DNA from: Atlantibacter hermannii
GTDB lineage: Bacteria; Pseudomonadota; Gammaproteobacteria; Enterobacterales; Enterobacteriaceae
Length of the DNA stretch: 64,000 nucleotides
Reading direction: 5' to 3'
Assembly (NCBI RefSeq): GCF_009907385.1
Contig: NZ_JAAATR010000026.1
Span: forward strand, 1-64,000
Under the pieces are notes generated by a model, which ran no database searches, was not told the origin of the DNA, and saw only the letters and a list, made by a program, of their open reading frames with translations. The position numbers and the translations under genes were made by a program. Below, piece by piece: positions 19,737 through 29,239 of the stretch. Position 1 is the stretch's first letter; every line of letters begins with the position of its first letter.

Positions 19737-20402
19737 TTACAGGTCGGCAAGGGTGACGATGCCGTCGCCAAACGGCATCCAGGCAAGGGTAAAGCGCGAC
19801 CCCACCGGAAAGGGGCCCAGTGGGCAGGCGAGTTCCAGCGTCACCGTCCGGGGAGCCAGCGCAACCATCTGTGCGCAATCAAACCCAAACCAGTTTTGCA
19901 CGGCGGGGAACAGCGCTTTGAACAGGCTCTCTTTCGCCGAAAAAATCTGGCTGAGCGCCAGGTGGAAGGGCATGGATGCCGCCTGAATCCGCGCCCGCTC
20001 ATCGCCGAACAGTACGCCGTCGGCCAGCTTTTGCGCATCGTTATCGGTGAGCAGCGGCTGGTAATCAATCCCCAGGCTGGCAAAGCGCTCGCCGGTTGGT
20101 TTCGCCGTCGCCAGCGCCAGGTTGCCCGCATGGGTAATGCTGCCGGTAAAGCCTGCCGGCCACAGCGGCTCGCGGTACGCGCCAATCCCCGGCGGCGTCG
20201 CGGGGCCGCCCGCCTGGCGCAAGGCGTGGACCGCCGCAATGCGTCCGGCGAGATGCTCGGCTTTGCGCGACACTACCGCCCGGGCCAGCATCGCGTGATG
20301 CGGCAACCACAGCAGATCCTGCGCGGCAAAGCTGTCCGGCGCGAAGCGCAGGCAAAACAGCGTGCGCTGATTTAACGCGAGCGTGGTGAGTTCGGTATTC
20401 AT
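19737..20402 (-). CDS. entD: EntD, 4'-phosphopantetheinyl transferase
   Basis: 221 residues of the Sfp/EntD family. The magnesium/CoA-binding motif GIDYQPL (about residues 117-123) and FSAKESLFKALFPAV (KES motif) are present, as is ITHAGNLALA. EntD converts the carrier domains of EntB and EntF to their active form by attaching phosphopantetheine. It sits downstream of fepA on the same strand, as in E. coli, but the terminator at 20461-20486 separates them. The entD start is weak, with no clear ribosome site. Confidence 0.93.
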   Translation of the reverse strand: MNTELTTLALNQRTLFCLRFAPDSFAAQDLLWLPHHAMLARAVVSRKAEHLAGRIAAVHALRQAGGPATPPGIGAYREPLWPAGFTGSITHAGNLALATAKPTGERFASLGIDYQPLLTDNDAQKLADGVLFGDERARIQAASMPFHLALSQIFSAKESLFKALFPAVQNWFGFDCAQMVALAPRTVTLELACPLGPFPVGSRFTLAWMPFGDGIVTLADL

Positions 20403-20460
20403 CGGGTTCCGGTGCGGCGAAAGGGGAAATCACTGTTACACAACCGGGGCCTGGCCGCCA

Positions 20461-20486
20461 ATAAAAAAGGGGAACCGCAGTTCCCC
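20461..20486 (-). terminator. fepA terminator
   Basis: On the minus strand GGGGAAC and GTTCCCC (7 pairs, 4-base loop) are followed by TTTTTTAT, 20 bases after the fepA stop. A standard intrinsic terminator, which probably reduces read-through into entD. Confidence 0.85.
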
Positions 20487-20505
20487 CTGTCATCAGGCTT
20501 TTATA

Positions 20506-22758
20506 TCAGAAGTGGGTATTCACACTCACGAAGTAAGTCCGGCCCGGTTCGTTATAGGTTTCCGCACCCGCGCCATACATCCAGGAGTTGGTGTTAGCGT
20601 TGCCGGTGGTCTGGGCGTTGCCCGCGCGCCACTGGCGTTTGTCGAACACGTTGTCGATACCGGCGGTGAAGCTGACGTTTTTAGTGGCATCCCAGGTGCC
20701 GCTCAGGCCAACGATGCTGTAAGGGCTCACTTCCTTGGTTTCAGGATAGCCAACGCGCTGGCCCTTGTAGTTGTACATTTTCGGCTTCTGACGGCCGTAC
20801 CAGGTCAGGGTGCTCTGCAGGGAGATATCCTGGCGAACCTGCCAGCTCAGCGTGGAGTTAAGCGTAAATTCCGGGATGATCGACAGACGATCGCCGGTGG
20901 TTTTGTTCTTACTCTCCAGCATCCAGGTCATGTTGTTGCTCCACTGAACGGTGTCGGTGACCGGTACGTTCAGCGTCCCTTCCAGCCCTTCAACCACGGC
21001 TTTCGGTACGTTTTCCCACTGGTAGATATCGGTGGTGGTACGGCCGTTGCTGGTGCGGCCAATCGGCGCATAGCCCGCTTCAATCTTGTCGCGGTAGTCG
21101 TTGCGGAACCAGGTCACGCCCGCCAGCCAGCCTTCGTGTTTGTACTCCAGGCCGATTTCTTTGTTGATGCTGGTTTCGGCATCCAGATTGTTGTTGCCCA
21201 TCATGTAGCAGCCACCCGCGCTGGCGTAGCAGCCCTGACCGCGGCTGTACAGGATGTAGTTCGGGTTGGTCTGGTACAGGCTCGGCGCTTTATAGGCGCG
21301 GGCGATGCCCATTTTCAGGGTGATGTCGTCGGTCAGGCCCTGGGACAGGTTCAGCGCCGGGCTCCAGTTGTCGCCCACGATGGAGTGATGATCGAAACGC
21401 AGCCCCGGCGTCAGGATGGTGCTGTCGGTCAGCTCCATGTTGTTTTCGGCGAACAGCGAGAAGATTTCCGCGCTGGAGTACGGGTTGCGGTGGGTGCTGT
21501 CGACGCCCGGGATCGGGCCGCCTTCAATCAGCGACTGTATGTTGGACGAGCGGTCCTTCATGCGCTGCTGGGTCCATTCGGTGCCCAGGGTCAGCGTCTG
21601 GTTCACCAGCACGTCGAGCGGCAGGTTAACTTCGCTGTGCAACGTGACATCGCTTAAATCGATGTCGGATTTCAGCGCGTCAGAGAAAATCCCTTCGGTG
21701 CCGCCCGCCAGGCCTTCATTGGTGCGCGAGTTACGGGTTTTTTCATACTGCGCCCAGGTGCTGGAGGTCACGCCGTTATCCCAGCCGCCGTTCCAGGTGA
21801 GGGAGTAGTCCTGGCGATAGAGACGGTTGGTCTCTTTGCCGTAGTTGCTCTTCACCAGCGCGTTGCTGTTGGTGTTCTGGGTATCGCCCGCGTACAGGTT
21901 GCCCTGGCGGCCATAGCCCGCTTCAAATTCCAGCGACTGCATCGGGGCGAATTCCCAGCGCAGCTGGCCGTTGACGTCTTTGTTTTCAACCCCTTCCCGT
22001 CCGGCGGGCAGGGTGCTGGCATAAGTGCCGGTACGCTCGGACTGATGGCCTTTGTTGATGTCCCACGCGTCGGCCTGGGTTTTATCCAGGTTGCCGTACA
22101 GGCGGAAGCTGACGCTGTCGCCCAGCGGGCCGGTCAGGCTGAAGTTGGTGCGTTTGGTGGAGCCTTCCTGCTTGTGCTGCGGCGCGTTCAGGTAGGTATC
22201 CCAGGTGCCGTGCCACTCGTTGCTGCTGCGTTTGGTGATGATGTTCACCACGCCGCCCGCCGCGCCGTCGCCGTAACGCGCTGCCGCCGGGCCGCGCAGC
22301 ACTTCGATGCGTTCGATCATTTCCGGCGGCACCCAGCCGGTATCGCCACGGGTGTCGCGCTCGCCGCGCCAGCCCAGACGCACCGAGTTACGGCTGCTGA
22401 CCGGTTTGCCGTCAATCAGGATCAGGGTGTTTTCCGGGCCCATGCCGCGAATATCAATCTGACGATTGTTGCCGCGCTGGCCGCTGGTGGAGTTGCCGGT
22501 CAGGTTGACGCCCGGCATGGTGCGGATGATCTCCGACACATCGCGCGCCGGCGGGTTTTTACGGATCTCTTCCGCGGTAATGGTCGATACGCCCGGCGCC
22601 TGCAAATTTTGCTCGGCGGCGGTAACGACCATGGTGTCTTCGTATGTTTGCGCGCCATCTTCTGAGGTCGTGGTTTCGGCAGCCAGAACCGGCATAGCCG
22701 CGCCGTAAATCCCCAGATTGATTAACATGGCGAGGGAGTAGTGGATTTTCTTATTCAT
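20506..22758 (-). CDS. fepA: FepA, TonB-dependent ferric enterobactin receptor
   Basis: 750 residues. A signal peptide (MNKKIHYSLAMLINLGIYG, cleaved after VLAAE or nearby) is followed by the TonB box DTMVVTA, the plug domain (NRQIDIRGMGPENTLILIDG, in part, about residues 90-110) and a 22-strand barrel ending in aromatic Phe (VSVNTHF). It imports ferric enterobactin across the outer membrane using TonB energy. The ATG at 22758 was chosen because the signal peptide begins there; the 30-codon in-frame extension is not part of it. Divergent from fes, with Fur-box-like sequence between. Confidence 0.96.
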   Translation of the reverse strand: MNKKIHYSLAMLINLGIYGAAMPVLAAETTTSEDGAQTYEDTMVVTAAEQNLQAPGVSTITAEEIRKNPPARDVSEIIRTMPGVNLTGNSTSGQRGNNRQIDIRGMGPENTLILIDGKPVSSRNSVRLGWRGERDTRGDTGWVPPEMIERIEVLRGPAAARYGDGAAGGVVNIITKRSSNEWHGTWDTYLNAPQHKQEGSTKRTNFSLTGPLGDSVSFRLYGNLDKTQADAWDINKGHQSERTGTYASTLPAGREGVENKDVNGQLRWEFAPMQSLEFEAGYGRQGNLYAGDTQNTNSNALVKSNYGKETNRLYRQDYSLTWNGGWDNGVTSSTWAQYEKTRNSRTNEGLAGGTEGIFSDALKSDIDLSDVTLHSEVNLPLDVLVNQTLTLGTEWTQQRMKDRSSNIQSLIEGGPIPGVDSTHRNPYSSAEIFSLFAENNMELTDSTILTPGLRFDHHSIVGDNWSPALNLSQGLTDDITLKMGIARAYKAPSLYQTNPNYILYSRGQGCYASAGGCYMMGNNNLDAETSINKEIGLEYKHEGWLAGVTWFRNDYRDKIEAGYAPIGRTSNGRTTTDIYQWENVPKAVVEGLEGTLNVPVTDTVQWSNNMTWMLESKNKTTGDRLSIIPEFTLNSTLSWQVRQDISLQSTLTWYGRQKPKMYNYKGQRVGYPETKEVSPYSIVGLSGTWDATKNVSFTAGIDNVFDKRQWRAGNAQTTGNANTNSWMYGAGAETYNEPGRTYFVSVNTHF

Positions 22759-22925
22759 TTTTTTGCCTGCTTTTCTCTGCTGCGTCTCGCTTTTTCCGTG
22801 CCAGGGGCGGATAGCAGCATGATGTCGTCTAACAAATTTTTGGCGCACCGAAGGTGACTGCCAGGTAAACGCCAGTGAGTGAACAAAAACAACGGGATAA
22901 TGCGCGCCAATACGCTATTGCAAAT

Positions 22926-22951
22926 ACGAATAATTATCAATAATATTATCA
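22926..22951. promoter_or_regulatory. Fur box, fepA/fes divergent promoters
   Basis: An AT-rich stretch with overlapping matches to the 7-1-7 Fur motif: on the minus strand TGATAATATTATTGA overlaps TGATAATTATTCG. It lies between fepA and fes, where E. coli also has its shared Fur-regulated promoters. Both genes should therefore be repressed by iron. Confidence 0.75.
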
Positions 22952-23007
22952 AACATTTCTTACGGTAATTTTTTAATGCCATATAATTCATAAGGTTGAT
23001 GGTTGAG

Positions 23008-24228
23008 ATGTTGCTCGAAACAGGAAGTGAGGCGTGGTGGCAAGCACGCCAGCGGCAGGGCATTCCCTGCATAGAGCCGTTGGAAAAGGGCAAATGTCGG
23101 GTAACATTCTGGTGGCGCGATCCGGCTGGCGATGAGCGGCATTCCGCCGTACAGCGGGTGTGGCTGAATATTACCGGCGTCACGGACCATCATCAGCGGG
23201 CGCGTCCGGTGACGCTCGCGCGCCATCCCGGCACCGATGTCTGGCATTATCAACTCGAACTCACCGATAGCTGGCGCGGCAGTTACTGCCTGATCCCGTC
23301 AACCGCGACGGACGATTTCCCGCCGGAAGCCTTCACCGACGATCTTCCCTCACCGATGGTGCTGCGCGCGGGCTGGCGCAAGCTGTTCCCGCAGGCGCAG
23401 GTCGACCCGTTTAATCCGCGCCAGTGGCGCGGCGGACGCGGCCACCCGGTGTGCGCGCTGGAGATGCCGCGCGCGCCGCAGCAGCCAGGCTGGGACGCGC
23501 CGGATACGCCGCATCAGCCGCCGCTGTGCATCGACTGGCAGAGCGAAAAACTCGCCAACACCCGCAAGGTCTGGGTGTTTACCACCGGGGAAGAGAACGG
23601 CGGCAATCGTCCGCTGGCGCTGCTGCTCGACGGCCAGTTCTGGGCGCAAAGTATGCCGGTCTGGCCCGCGCTGCAATCCCTGACCGATCGGGGCCTGTTA
23701 CCTCCGGCGGTGTATGTGCTGATTGACGCCATCGACACCGCCCATCGCGGCGCAGAGCTGCCCTGTAACCCCGCGTTCTGGCAGGCGGTGCAGGACGAAC
23801 TGCTGCCGCAGATCCAGAATCTCGCCCCGTGGCGCGACGACCCGTCTACCACCGTGGTGGCGGGCCAGAGCTTTGGCGGGCTTTCTTCCCTGTACGCGGG
23901 CCTTAACTGGCCGGAGCGTTTTGGCTGCGTGCTGAGCCAGTCGGGGTCGTACTGGTGGCCCGGGCGCGAAACCCGGCAGGGCTGGCTGATTTCGCAGCTT
24001 GAGCAGGGCGCGCTGGGCCAGGCGTCGCTGCGGATTTTCCTCGAAGCGGGCAAGCGCGAGCCGGTGATCCATCAGGCCAACCTACGGCTCTGTTCCCTGC
24101 TGCAACGCACCCAACAGCAGCTGTTCTGGCGTGAAGTCGACGGCGGCCACGACGCGCTGTGCTGGCGCGGCGGCTTAACGGAAGGGCTAATTACCCTGTG
24201 GGGCGACAAAGTGCTTACGGCACGATGA
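23008..24228 (+). CDS. fes: Fes, enterobactin esterase
   Basis: About 406 residues. An N-terminal beta-sandwich domain (VTFWWRDPAGDE, VWLNITGVTDHHQ) precedes the esterase alpha/beta-hydrolase domain, with the nucleophile serine in VVAGQSFGGLSSLYAG and the catalytic His in DGGHDALCWRGG. Fes hydrolyses the trilactone of ferric enterobactin in the cytoplasm to release iron. The start is uncertain: ATG at 22999 and TTG at 22996 are also in frame. I chose 23008 because the following GSEAWWQ then aligns with the E. coli N-terminus; its ribosome site (AAGG) is 12 bases away. First gene of fes-ybdZ-entF. Confidence 0.92.
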   Translation: MLLETGSEAWWQARQRQGIPCIEPLEKGKCRVTFWWRDPAGDERHSAVQRVWLNITGVTDHHQRARPVTLARHPGTDVWHYQLELTDSWRGSYCLIPSTATDDFPPEAFTDDLPSPMVLRAGWRKLFPQAQVDPFNPRQWRGGRGHPVCALEMPRAPQQPGWDAPDTPHQPPLCIDWQSEKLANTRKVWVFTTGEENGGNRPLALLLDGQFWAQSMPVWPALQSLTDRGLLPPAVYVLIDAIDTAHRGAELPCNPAFWQAVQDELLPQIQNLAPWRDDPSTTVVAGQSFGGLSSLYAGLNWPERFGCVLSQSGSYWWPGRETRQGWLISQLEQGALGQASLRIFLEAGKREPVIHQANLRLCSLLQRTQQQLFWREVDGGHDALCWRGGLTEGLITLWGDKVLTAR

Positions 24229-24244
24229 ATTTCAGGAGTTTGTT

Positions 24245-24460
24245 ATGGAATACACCCATCCCTTCGACGATCCGCAGGGCCATTTTTATCTGTTGAAGAA
24301 TCAGCTCGGGCAGCTCAGCCTGTGGCCGGAAGCCTGCGCGTTACCTGCCGGTTGGGCCATCGTTGCGCCGCCGCGCCCGCACGCCGACTGTGTCGCCTGG
24401 CTGGAACAGCGCGGCGGCGATTTGCATCCCGCCGCGTATGTCAAAGGTGATAAAGCATGA
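24245..24460 (+). CDS. ybdZ: YbdZ, MbtH-like protein
   Basis: 71 residues with the MbtH signature: NQLGQLSLWPEACALPAGW and the later conserved tryptophan and proline-rich stretch. MbtH-like proteins bind the adenylation domain of nonribosomal peptide synthetases and help fold or activate it; here the partner is EntF, whose start overlaps by 4 bases. A ribosome site AGGAG lies upstream of the ATG. Confidence 0.92.
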   Translation: MEYTHPFDDPQGHFYLLKNQLGQLSLWPEACALPAGWAIVAPPRPHADCVAWLEQRGGDLHPAAYVKGDKA

Positions 24461-27400
24461 AAATCCCTTCCGTGACCTTACCGCTGATTGCCGCCCAGCC
24501 GGGGATTTGGGTGGCAGATACCCTGAGTCAGCAGCCCGCCGCATGGAGCGTGGCGCATTACGTCGAACTCAACGGCGAACTGGACGCGCCGCTGCTGGCG
24601 AAAGCCATCGTCGCCGGGATGGGCGAGGCCGATACCCTGCGGATGCGCTTTGCCGAAATCGACGGCGAGCCGCGCCAGTGGGTGGATGAGTCGATAACGT
24701 TCCCGCAGCCTGACTGCGTTGACTTACGCCATCACGCCGATCCGGCACAGGCCGCGCTGACGCTGATGCGTCAGGATTTGCAGCAGGATCTGCGCCGCTC
24801 GGCGGGGAAAGCGCCCTGGCATCATCAGCTATTGCGCCTGAGCGACACCCGCTGGTTCTGGTATCAGCGTTATCACCATTTACTGGTGGATGGCTTCAGC
24901 TTCACTGCCATTACCCGCCGGATCGCCGATATTTACCGCGCCTGGCGCGAAGGCCAGACGCCGGACGCCTCGCCGTTTACCTCATTTAGCGAGGTGGTGG
25001 AAGAGTATCAGCAGTACCAGGCTTCCGCGTCTTGCGAAAAAGACCGTGCTTTCTGGGCCGAACAGCTTGCCCGCTTGCCGGAGCCGGCCACCCTGTCAGA
25101 CGAGCCGCTTACCACCCGCGAGCCGTCCACGCAGTTGATTCGCCGCAGCATCCGGTTCGATAACGGCCAGGTTCAGGCGCTGCTGGCGCATGCCCCCGGC
25201 ATCAATCCTGCCGACATGGCTTTTGCGCTGGTTTCCCTGTGGATTGGCCGCCTGAGCGGGCGCAACGACTTCGCCGCCGGGGTGATTTTTATGCGCCGGA
25301 TGGGGTCGGCGGCGCTGTGCGCGACCGGCCCGGTGCTGAACGTGCTGCCGCTGGCGGTGCGCATCCCGCCCGCCGGAACGCTGCCGGAACTGGCCGCCAG
25401 CCTGGCGCGCCAGATGAAAAGCGCGCGTCGCCACCAGCGTTATGACGCCGAGCAGATCCTGCGCGATGCCGGACGCGTCACCCAACTGACGCCGCTGTAC
25501 GGCACGGTGTTCAACTTCAAAATGTTCGACTACCGGCTGGACGTCGGCGGTATCAATGGCATTACCCACCAGCTGGCGTCCGGCCCGGTTAACGACATCG
25601 AGCTGGCGCTGTACCAGGACGAGCAGGGCGGTCTGGGGCTGGAAGTCCTGGCGAATGCGCAACGCTATGATGACGTGACCCTGGAGCAGCATTTCGCCCG
25701 TCTGCCGCTGCTGCTGAGCCAGTTCGCGGCAAACCCGCAGCTGGCCTGCTGCGACGCCGGGGTGGTGCTCCCCCATGAAGCGCAGCTGATTGAACGCGTC
25801 AACGACACCGGCATGATGCTGCCCGCCGACACGCTTTCGGCGGCGATTGCTCGCCAGGCGCTGAAAACCCCCGATGCGCCTGCCTTAGCGGACGATAACC
25901 ATCAGTTTAGCTATCGCGAAATGCGCCAGCAGGTCCACGCGCTGGCGGTGGAATTACGGGCGCAGGGCGTTCAGCCCGGCGACGTGGTAGCGGTGGCGCT
26001 GCCACGTTCGGTGTTTTTATCGCTGGCCTTACAGGCGATCGTCGAGACAGGCGCGGCCTGGCTGCCGCTGGATACCGGCTACCCCGACGACCGTTTGCAG
26101 ATGATGCTGGAAGACGCCAGGCCGCGCCTGGCGATCACCAGCGCGGCGCTGGAAGCGCGTTTTGCCGGGCTCACCTCCCAGCCACTGATGATTTACGACG
26201 CGCCGCTGGCGGAGTCTGGCGCGCCTGCGCTGGACCTCTCGCGCCCGGAGCACACCGCGTATGTGATTTTCACCTCCGGCTCGACGGGGCGGCCAAAGGG
26301 CGTGATGGTCGGCCAGGCCGCTATCATTAACCGCCTGTGGTGGATGCAAAATCACTATCCGATGGCGGCAGGCGATGTGGTATTGCAGAAAACCCCGTGC
26401 AGTTTCGACGTCTCGGTGTGGGAATTTTTCTGGCCGTTGATGGTGGGCGCGCAACTGGTAATGGCTCCGCCGGAGGCGCACCGCGATCCGCAGGCTTTAC
26501 AGGCGCTGTTTGCCCGCTGGAATGTCACGACCACCCATTTTGTGCCATCAATGCTGGCGGCGTTCGTCGGCGCGTTAACCACGCCGCAGGCCATCGCCCG
26601 GTGCCGCTCTCTGCGCCAGGTGTTCTGTAGCGGCGAGGCCCTGCCGACCGAGCTGTGCCGCCAGTGGGAAAGCCTGACCGGCGTGGCGCTGCACAATCTG
26701 TACGGCCCCACCGAGGCCGCCGTGGACGTGAGCTGGTATCCGGCTTACGGCGAAGCGCTGGCGGCGGTGAAGGGCAACAGCGTGCCGATTGGCTATCCGG
26801 TGTGGAATACCGGCTTACGGGTGCTGGACGGGGCAATGCGCCCGGTGCCGCCCGGCGTGGCAGGGGATTTGTACCTGACCGGCGTGCAGCTGGCGCAGGG
26901 ATATCTGGGCCGCGCGGATCTCACCGCCAGCCGCTTTATTGCCGACCCGTTCGCCCCCGGCGAACGGATGTACCGCACCGGCGACGTGGCGCGCTATCTG
27001 GCTGACGGGGCCGTTGAATACCTTGGCCGCAGCGATTTTCAACTTAAACTGCGCGGTCAGCGTATTGAGCTGGGGGACATTGACAGCGCGTTAATGTCGC
27101 TGGCAGATATCGCCCAGGCGGTCACCCACGCCTGTGTGCTGAACCAGGCTGCAGCCAGTGAAGGCGACGCCCGCCAGCTGGTGGGCTATGTGGTGTCGGC
27201 AAGCGGTTTGCCGCTGGATACCGACGCCCTGCGCCGCCAGCTGGAAAACTTGCTGCCCGCCCATATGGTGCCGGTGATGGTTATTCAGCTGGCGGAAATG
27301 CCGCTGAGCGCCAATGGCAAGCTGGACCGCAAAGCGCTGCCTCTGCCGGATCTGGCCCGCGCCGCAACGGGCCGCGCCCCGCAATCCGCACTGGAAAAGA

Positions 27401-28347
27401 TCATCGCCGGGGCGTTTGCCCGGCTGCTGAACGGCGAGGTTTGCCACGCCAGTGCCGATTTCTTTGCCCTGGGCGGGCATTCGCTGCTGGCGATGCGTCT
27501 GGCGGCGGATCTGCGCGAGACGCTGGGAATCGACGTGACGGTAGGGCAGGTGATGGAAGCTTCGACGGTGGAAAAACTGGCGGCGCGCCTGAGCGCCCCG
27601 GACGGCGCGGCGCAGGAGGCGGGTTTTGGCGCGCTGTTGCCGCTGCGTGACGGCAACGGGCCGCGCCTGTTCTGTTTCCATCCCGCTTCCGGATTCGCCT
27701 GGCAGTTCAGCGTACTGCAACGCTATCTGGGGCCGCAGTGGGCGATTACCGGCATCCAGTCGCCGCGCCCGGACGGCCCCATGGCCAGCGCGCGGGATTT
27801 CGATCAGCTGTGCGAAATGCAGTTTGCCGCGCTGCGCCGCGCTCAGCCCAGCGGCCCTTACTATCTGCTGGGATACTCGCTGGGGGGCACCCTGGCGCAA
27901 AACCTGGCGGCGCGCCTCGACGCGGCGGGCGAGCAGGTAGCCTGGCTGGGCTTGCTTGACACCTGGCCGCCGGAAACCCAAAACTGGGCGCAGAAGGGCG
28001 ACCAGCCTGACCCGGCGGTGCTGGCGGAAATTGAACGCGAGCGTGAAGCCTTTATCGCCGCCCAGCGCGGGCAGGGCAGTGAACGGTTGTTTACCACCAT
28101 CGAAGGGAACTACGCGGACGCCATCCGGCTGCTGACTTCGGCGCATACGCTGCCGTATGGCGGGCCGACCACCCTGTTTGTGGCCGAAAAAACCGTGCCC
28201 AACGGCATGAGCGCCAGCGACGGCTGGTCAAACTGGCTTAAGCAGATGACGGTGCATTCGCTGGATTGCGCCCATGTGGAGGTGGTGTCGCCGAAGATGT
28301 TTGAGGTGATTGGTCCGTTGATTGCGCGAGCGTTAAATCACGGCTAA
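24457..28347 (+). CDS. entF: EntF, enterobactin synthetase serine-activating NRPS
   Basis: 1296 residues in the order C-A-PCP-TE. The condensation motif HHLLVDG is at residues 140-146; the adenylation core FTSGSTGRPKG is near 607 and the catalytic lysine motif LSANGKLDRK near 950. The carrier serine is in GGHSLLAM (residue 1009). The thioesterase nucleophile is in GYSLGG (residue 1141) with its histidine in CAHVEVV (residue 1273). EntF loads serine, joins it to 2,3-dihydroxybenzoate from EntB, and cyclises three units to enterobactin. Translationally coupled to ybdZ. fepE, next in E. coli, is missing: fepC follows directly on the other strand. Confidence 0.97.
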   Translation: MKIPSVTLPLIAAQPGIWVADTLSQQPAAWSVAHYVELNGELDAPLLAKAIVAGMGEADTLRMRFAEIDGEPRQWVDESITFPQPDCVDLRHHADPAQAALTLMRQDLQQDLRRSAGKAPWHHQLLRLSDTRWFWYQRYHHLLVDGFSFTAITRRIADIYRAWREGQTPDASPFTSFSEVVEEYQQYQASASCEKDRAFWAEQLARLPEPATLSDEPLTTREPSTQLIRRSIRFDNGQVQALLAHAPGINPADMAFALVSLWIGRLSGRNDFAAGVIFMRRMGSAALCATGPVLNVLPLAVRIPPAGTLPELAASLARQMKSARRHQRYDAEQILRDAGRVTQLTPLYGTVFNFKMFDYRLDVGGINGITHQLASGPVNDIELALYQDEQGGLGLEVLANAQRYDDVTLEQHFARLPLLLSQFAANPQLACCDAGVVLPHEAQLIERVNDTGMMLPADTLSAAIARQALKTPDAPALADDNHQFSYREMRQQVHALAVELRAQGVQPGDVVAVALPRSVFLSLALQAIVETGAAWLPLDTGYPDDRLQMMLEDARPRLAITSAALEARFAGLTSQPLMIYDAPLAESGAPALDLSRPEHTAYVIFTSGSTGRPKGVMVGQAAIINRLWWMQNHYPMAAGDVVLQKTPCSFDVSVWEFFWPLMVGAQLVMAPPEAHRDPQALQALFARWNVTTTHFVPSMLAAFVGALTTPQAIARCRSLRQVFCSGEALPTELCRQWESLTGVALHNLYGPTEAAVDVSWYPAYGEALAAVKGNSVPIGYPVWNTGLRVLDGAMRPVPPGVAGDLYLTGVQLAQGYLGRADLTASRFIADPFAPGERMYRTGDVARYLADGAVEYLGRSDFQLKLRGQRIELGDIDSALMSLADIAQAVTHACVLNQAAASEGDARQLVGYVVSASGLPLDTDALRRQLENLLPAHMVPVMVIQLAEMPLSANGKLDRKALPLPDLARAATGRAPQSALEKIIAGAFARLLNGEVCHASADFFALGGHSLLAMRLAADLRETLGIDVTVGQVMEASTVEKLAARLSAPDGAAQEAGFGALLPLRDGNGPRLFCFHPASGFAWQFSVLQRYLGPQWAITGIQSPRPDGPMASARDFDQLCEMQFAALRRAQPSGPYYLLGYSLGGTLAQNLAARLDAAGEQVAWLGLLDTWPPETQNWAQKGDQPDPAVLAEIEREREAFIAAQRGQGSERLFTTIEGNYADAIRLLTSAHTLPYGGPTTLFVAEKTVPNGMSASDGWSNWLKQMTVHSLDCAHVEVVSPKMFEVIGPLIARALNHG

Positions 28348-28435
28348 AACGGGAGCCCTCACCCCGCAAGAGGAGAGGGCTGCGCGTTACTCATGGCGGA
28401 AAAACGCATACAAATGGGCGGCGCTCCAGGAGAAA

Positions 28436-29239
28436 TCAGGTGCGCCCTGCTGCGCGCCGTCCCAGCGGCACCACCAGCGGCGTGCCCGCCACCGGATCGT
28501 CAATAATCATGCAGCGCATCCCGTAGATGCGTTCGATCAGATCCGCCGTGACAATCTCTTTCGGATCGCCTTCGGCCACAATCACCCCTTCACGCAGCGC
28601 GATGATATGGTTCGCATAGCGGCACGCCTGGTTGAGATCGTGCAGCACCGCCGCCAGGGTAAAGCCCTGCTGTTTATTCAGCGCGCTCAGCAGCTCCAGC
28701 AGATCGATCTGATGGCTGATGTCCAGCCAGGTGGTGGGTTCATCCAGCAGCAGGATCGAGGTTTCCTGCGCCAGCACCATGGCGATCCAGGCGCGCTGGC
28801 GCTGGCCGCCGGACAGGGTATCCACGCTCTGGCTGGCGAGGGCTTCAATCCCGGTGGCTTTCATGGCGCGGCTCACGGCGCGTTCGTCCTCTTCGCGCCA
28901 GCGGGTAAACAGCGGCTGGTGCGGGTAGCGGCCACGGCTGACCAGCTCCTGCACCGTGATATCGCCGGGCGCGCTGGCGTTTTGCGGCAGCAAACCGATG
29001 CGCCGCGCCACGTCTTTGGTGGCGTACCGTTCGATTTGCTCGCCGTCGAGCCACACCTGGCCGTTCAGCGGCTTCATCAGACGGCTTAAGGTGCGCAGCA
29101 GCGTCGATTTGCCGCAGCCGTTCGGGCCGATAATGGCGGTAAATTTGCCATCGGGGATCGAGACGTTAAGCGACCCGGCAATGATTTTTTTGCCGTAGCC
29201 GAGCGTCAGCGTTGCGCCATGCAGGCGGGACTGGGTCAT
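28436..29239 (-). CDS. fepC: FepC, ferric enterobactin ABC transporter ATPase
   Basis: 267 residues. Walker A is GPNGCGKST (near residue 38), the ABC signature LSGGQRQRAW is near 142 and Walker B ILLLDEPTTWLD near 162. It is the cytoplasmic ATPase driving import of ferric enterobactin through FepD/FepG. The ATG at 29239 overlaps the fepG stop by 4 bases; a longer in-frame reading would run into fepG. Last gene of fepD-fepG-fepC. Confidence 0.95.
   Translation of the reverse strand: MTQSRLHGATLTLGYGKKIIAGSLNVSIPDGKFTAIIGPNGCGKSTLLRTLSRLMKPLNGQVWLDGEQIERYATKDVARRIGLLPQNASAPGDITVQELVSRGRYPHQPLFTRWREEDERAVSRAMKATGIEALASQSVDTLSGGQRQRAWIAMVLAQETSILLLDEPTTWLDISHQIDLLELLSALNKQQGFTLAAVLHDLNQACRYANHIIALREGVIVAEGDPKEIVTADLIERIYGMRCMIIDDPVAGTPLVVPLGRRAAGRT

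Noticed and set aside
27091..28146. A 351-codon open frame on the minus strand
   Set aside because: Antisense shadow of the carrier and thioesterase domains of entF, rich in Gln and Arg, with no family match.
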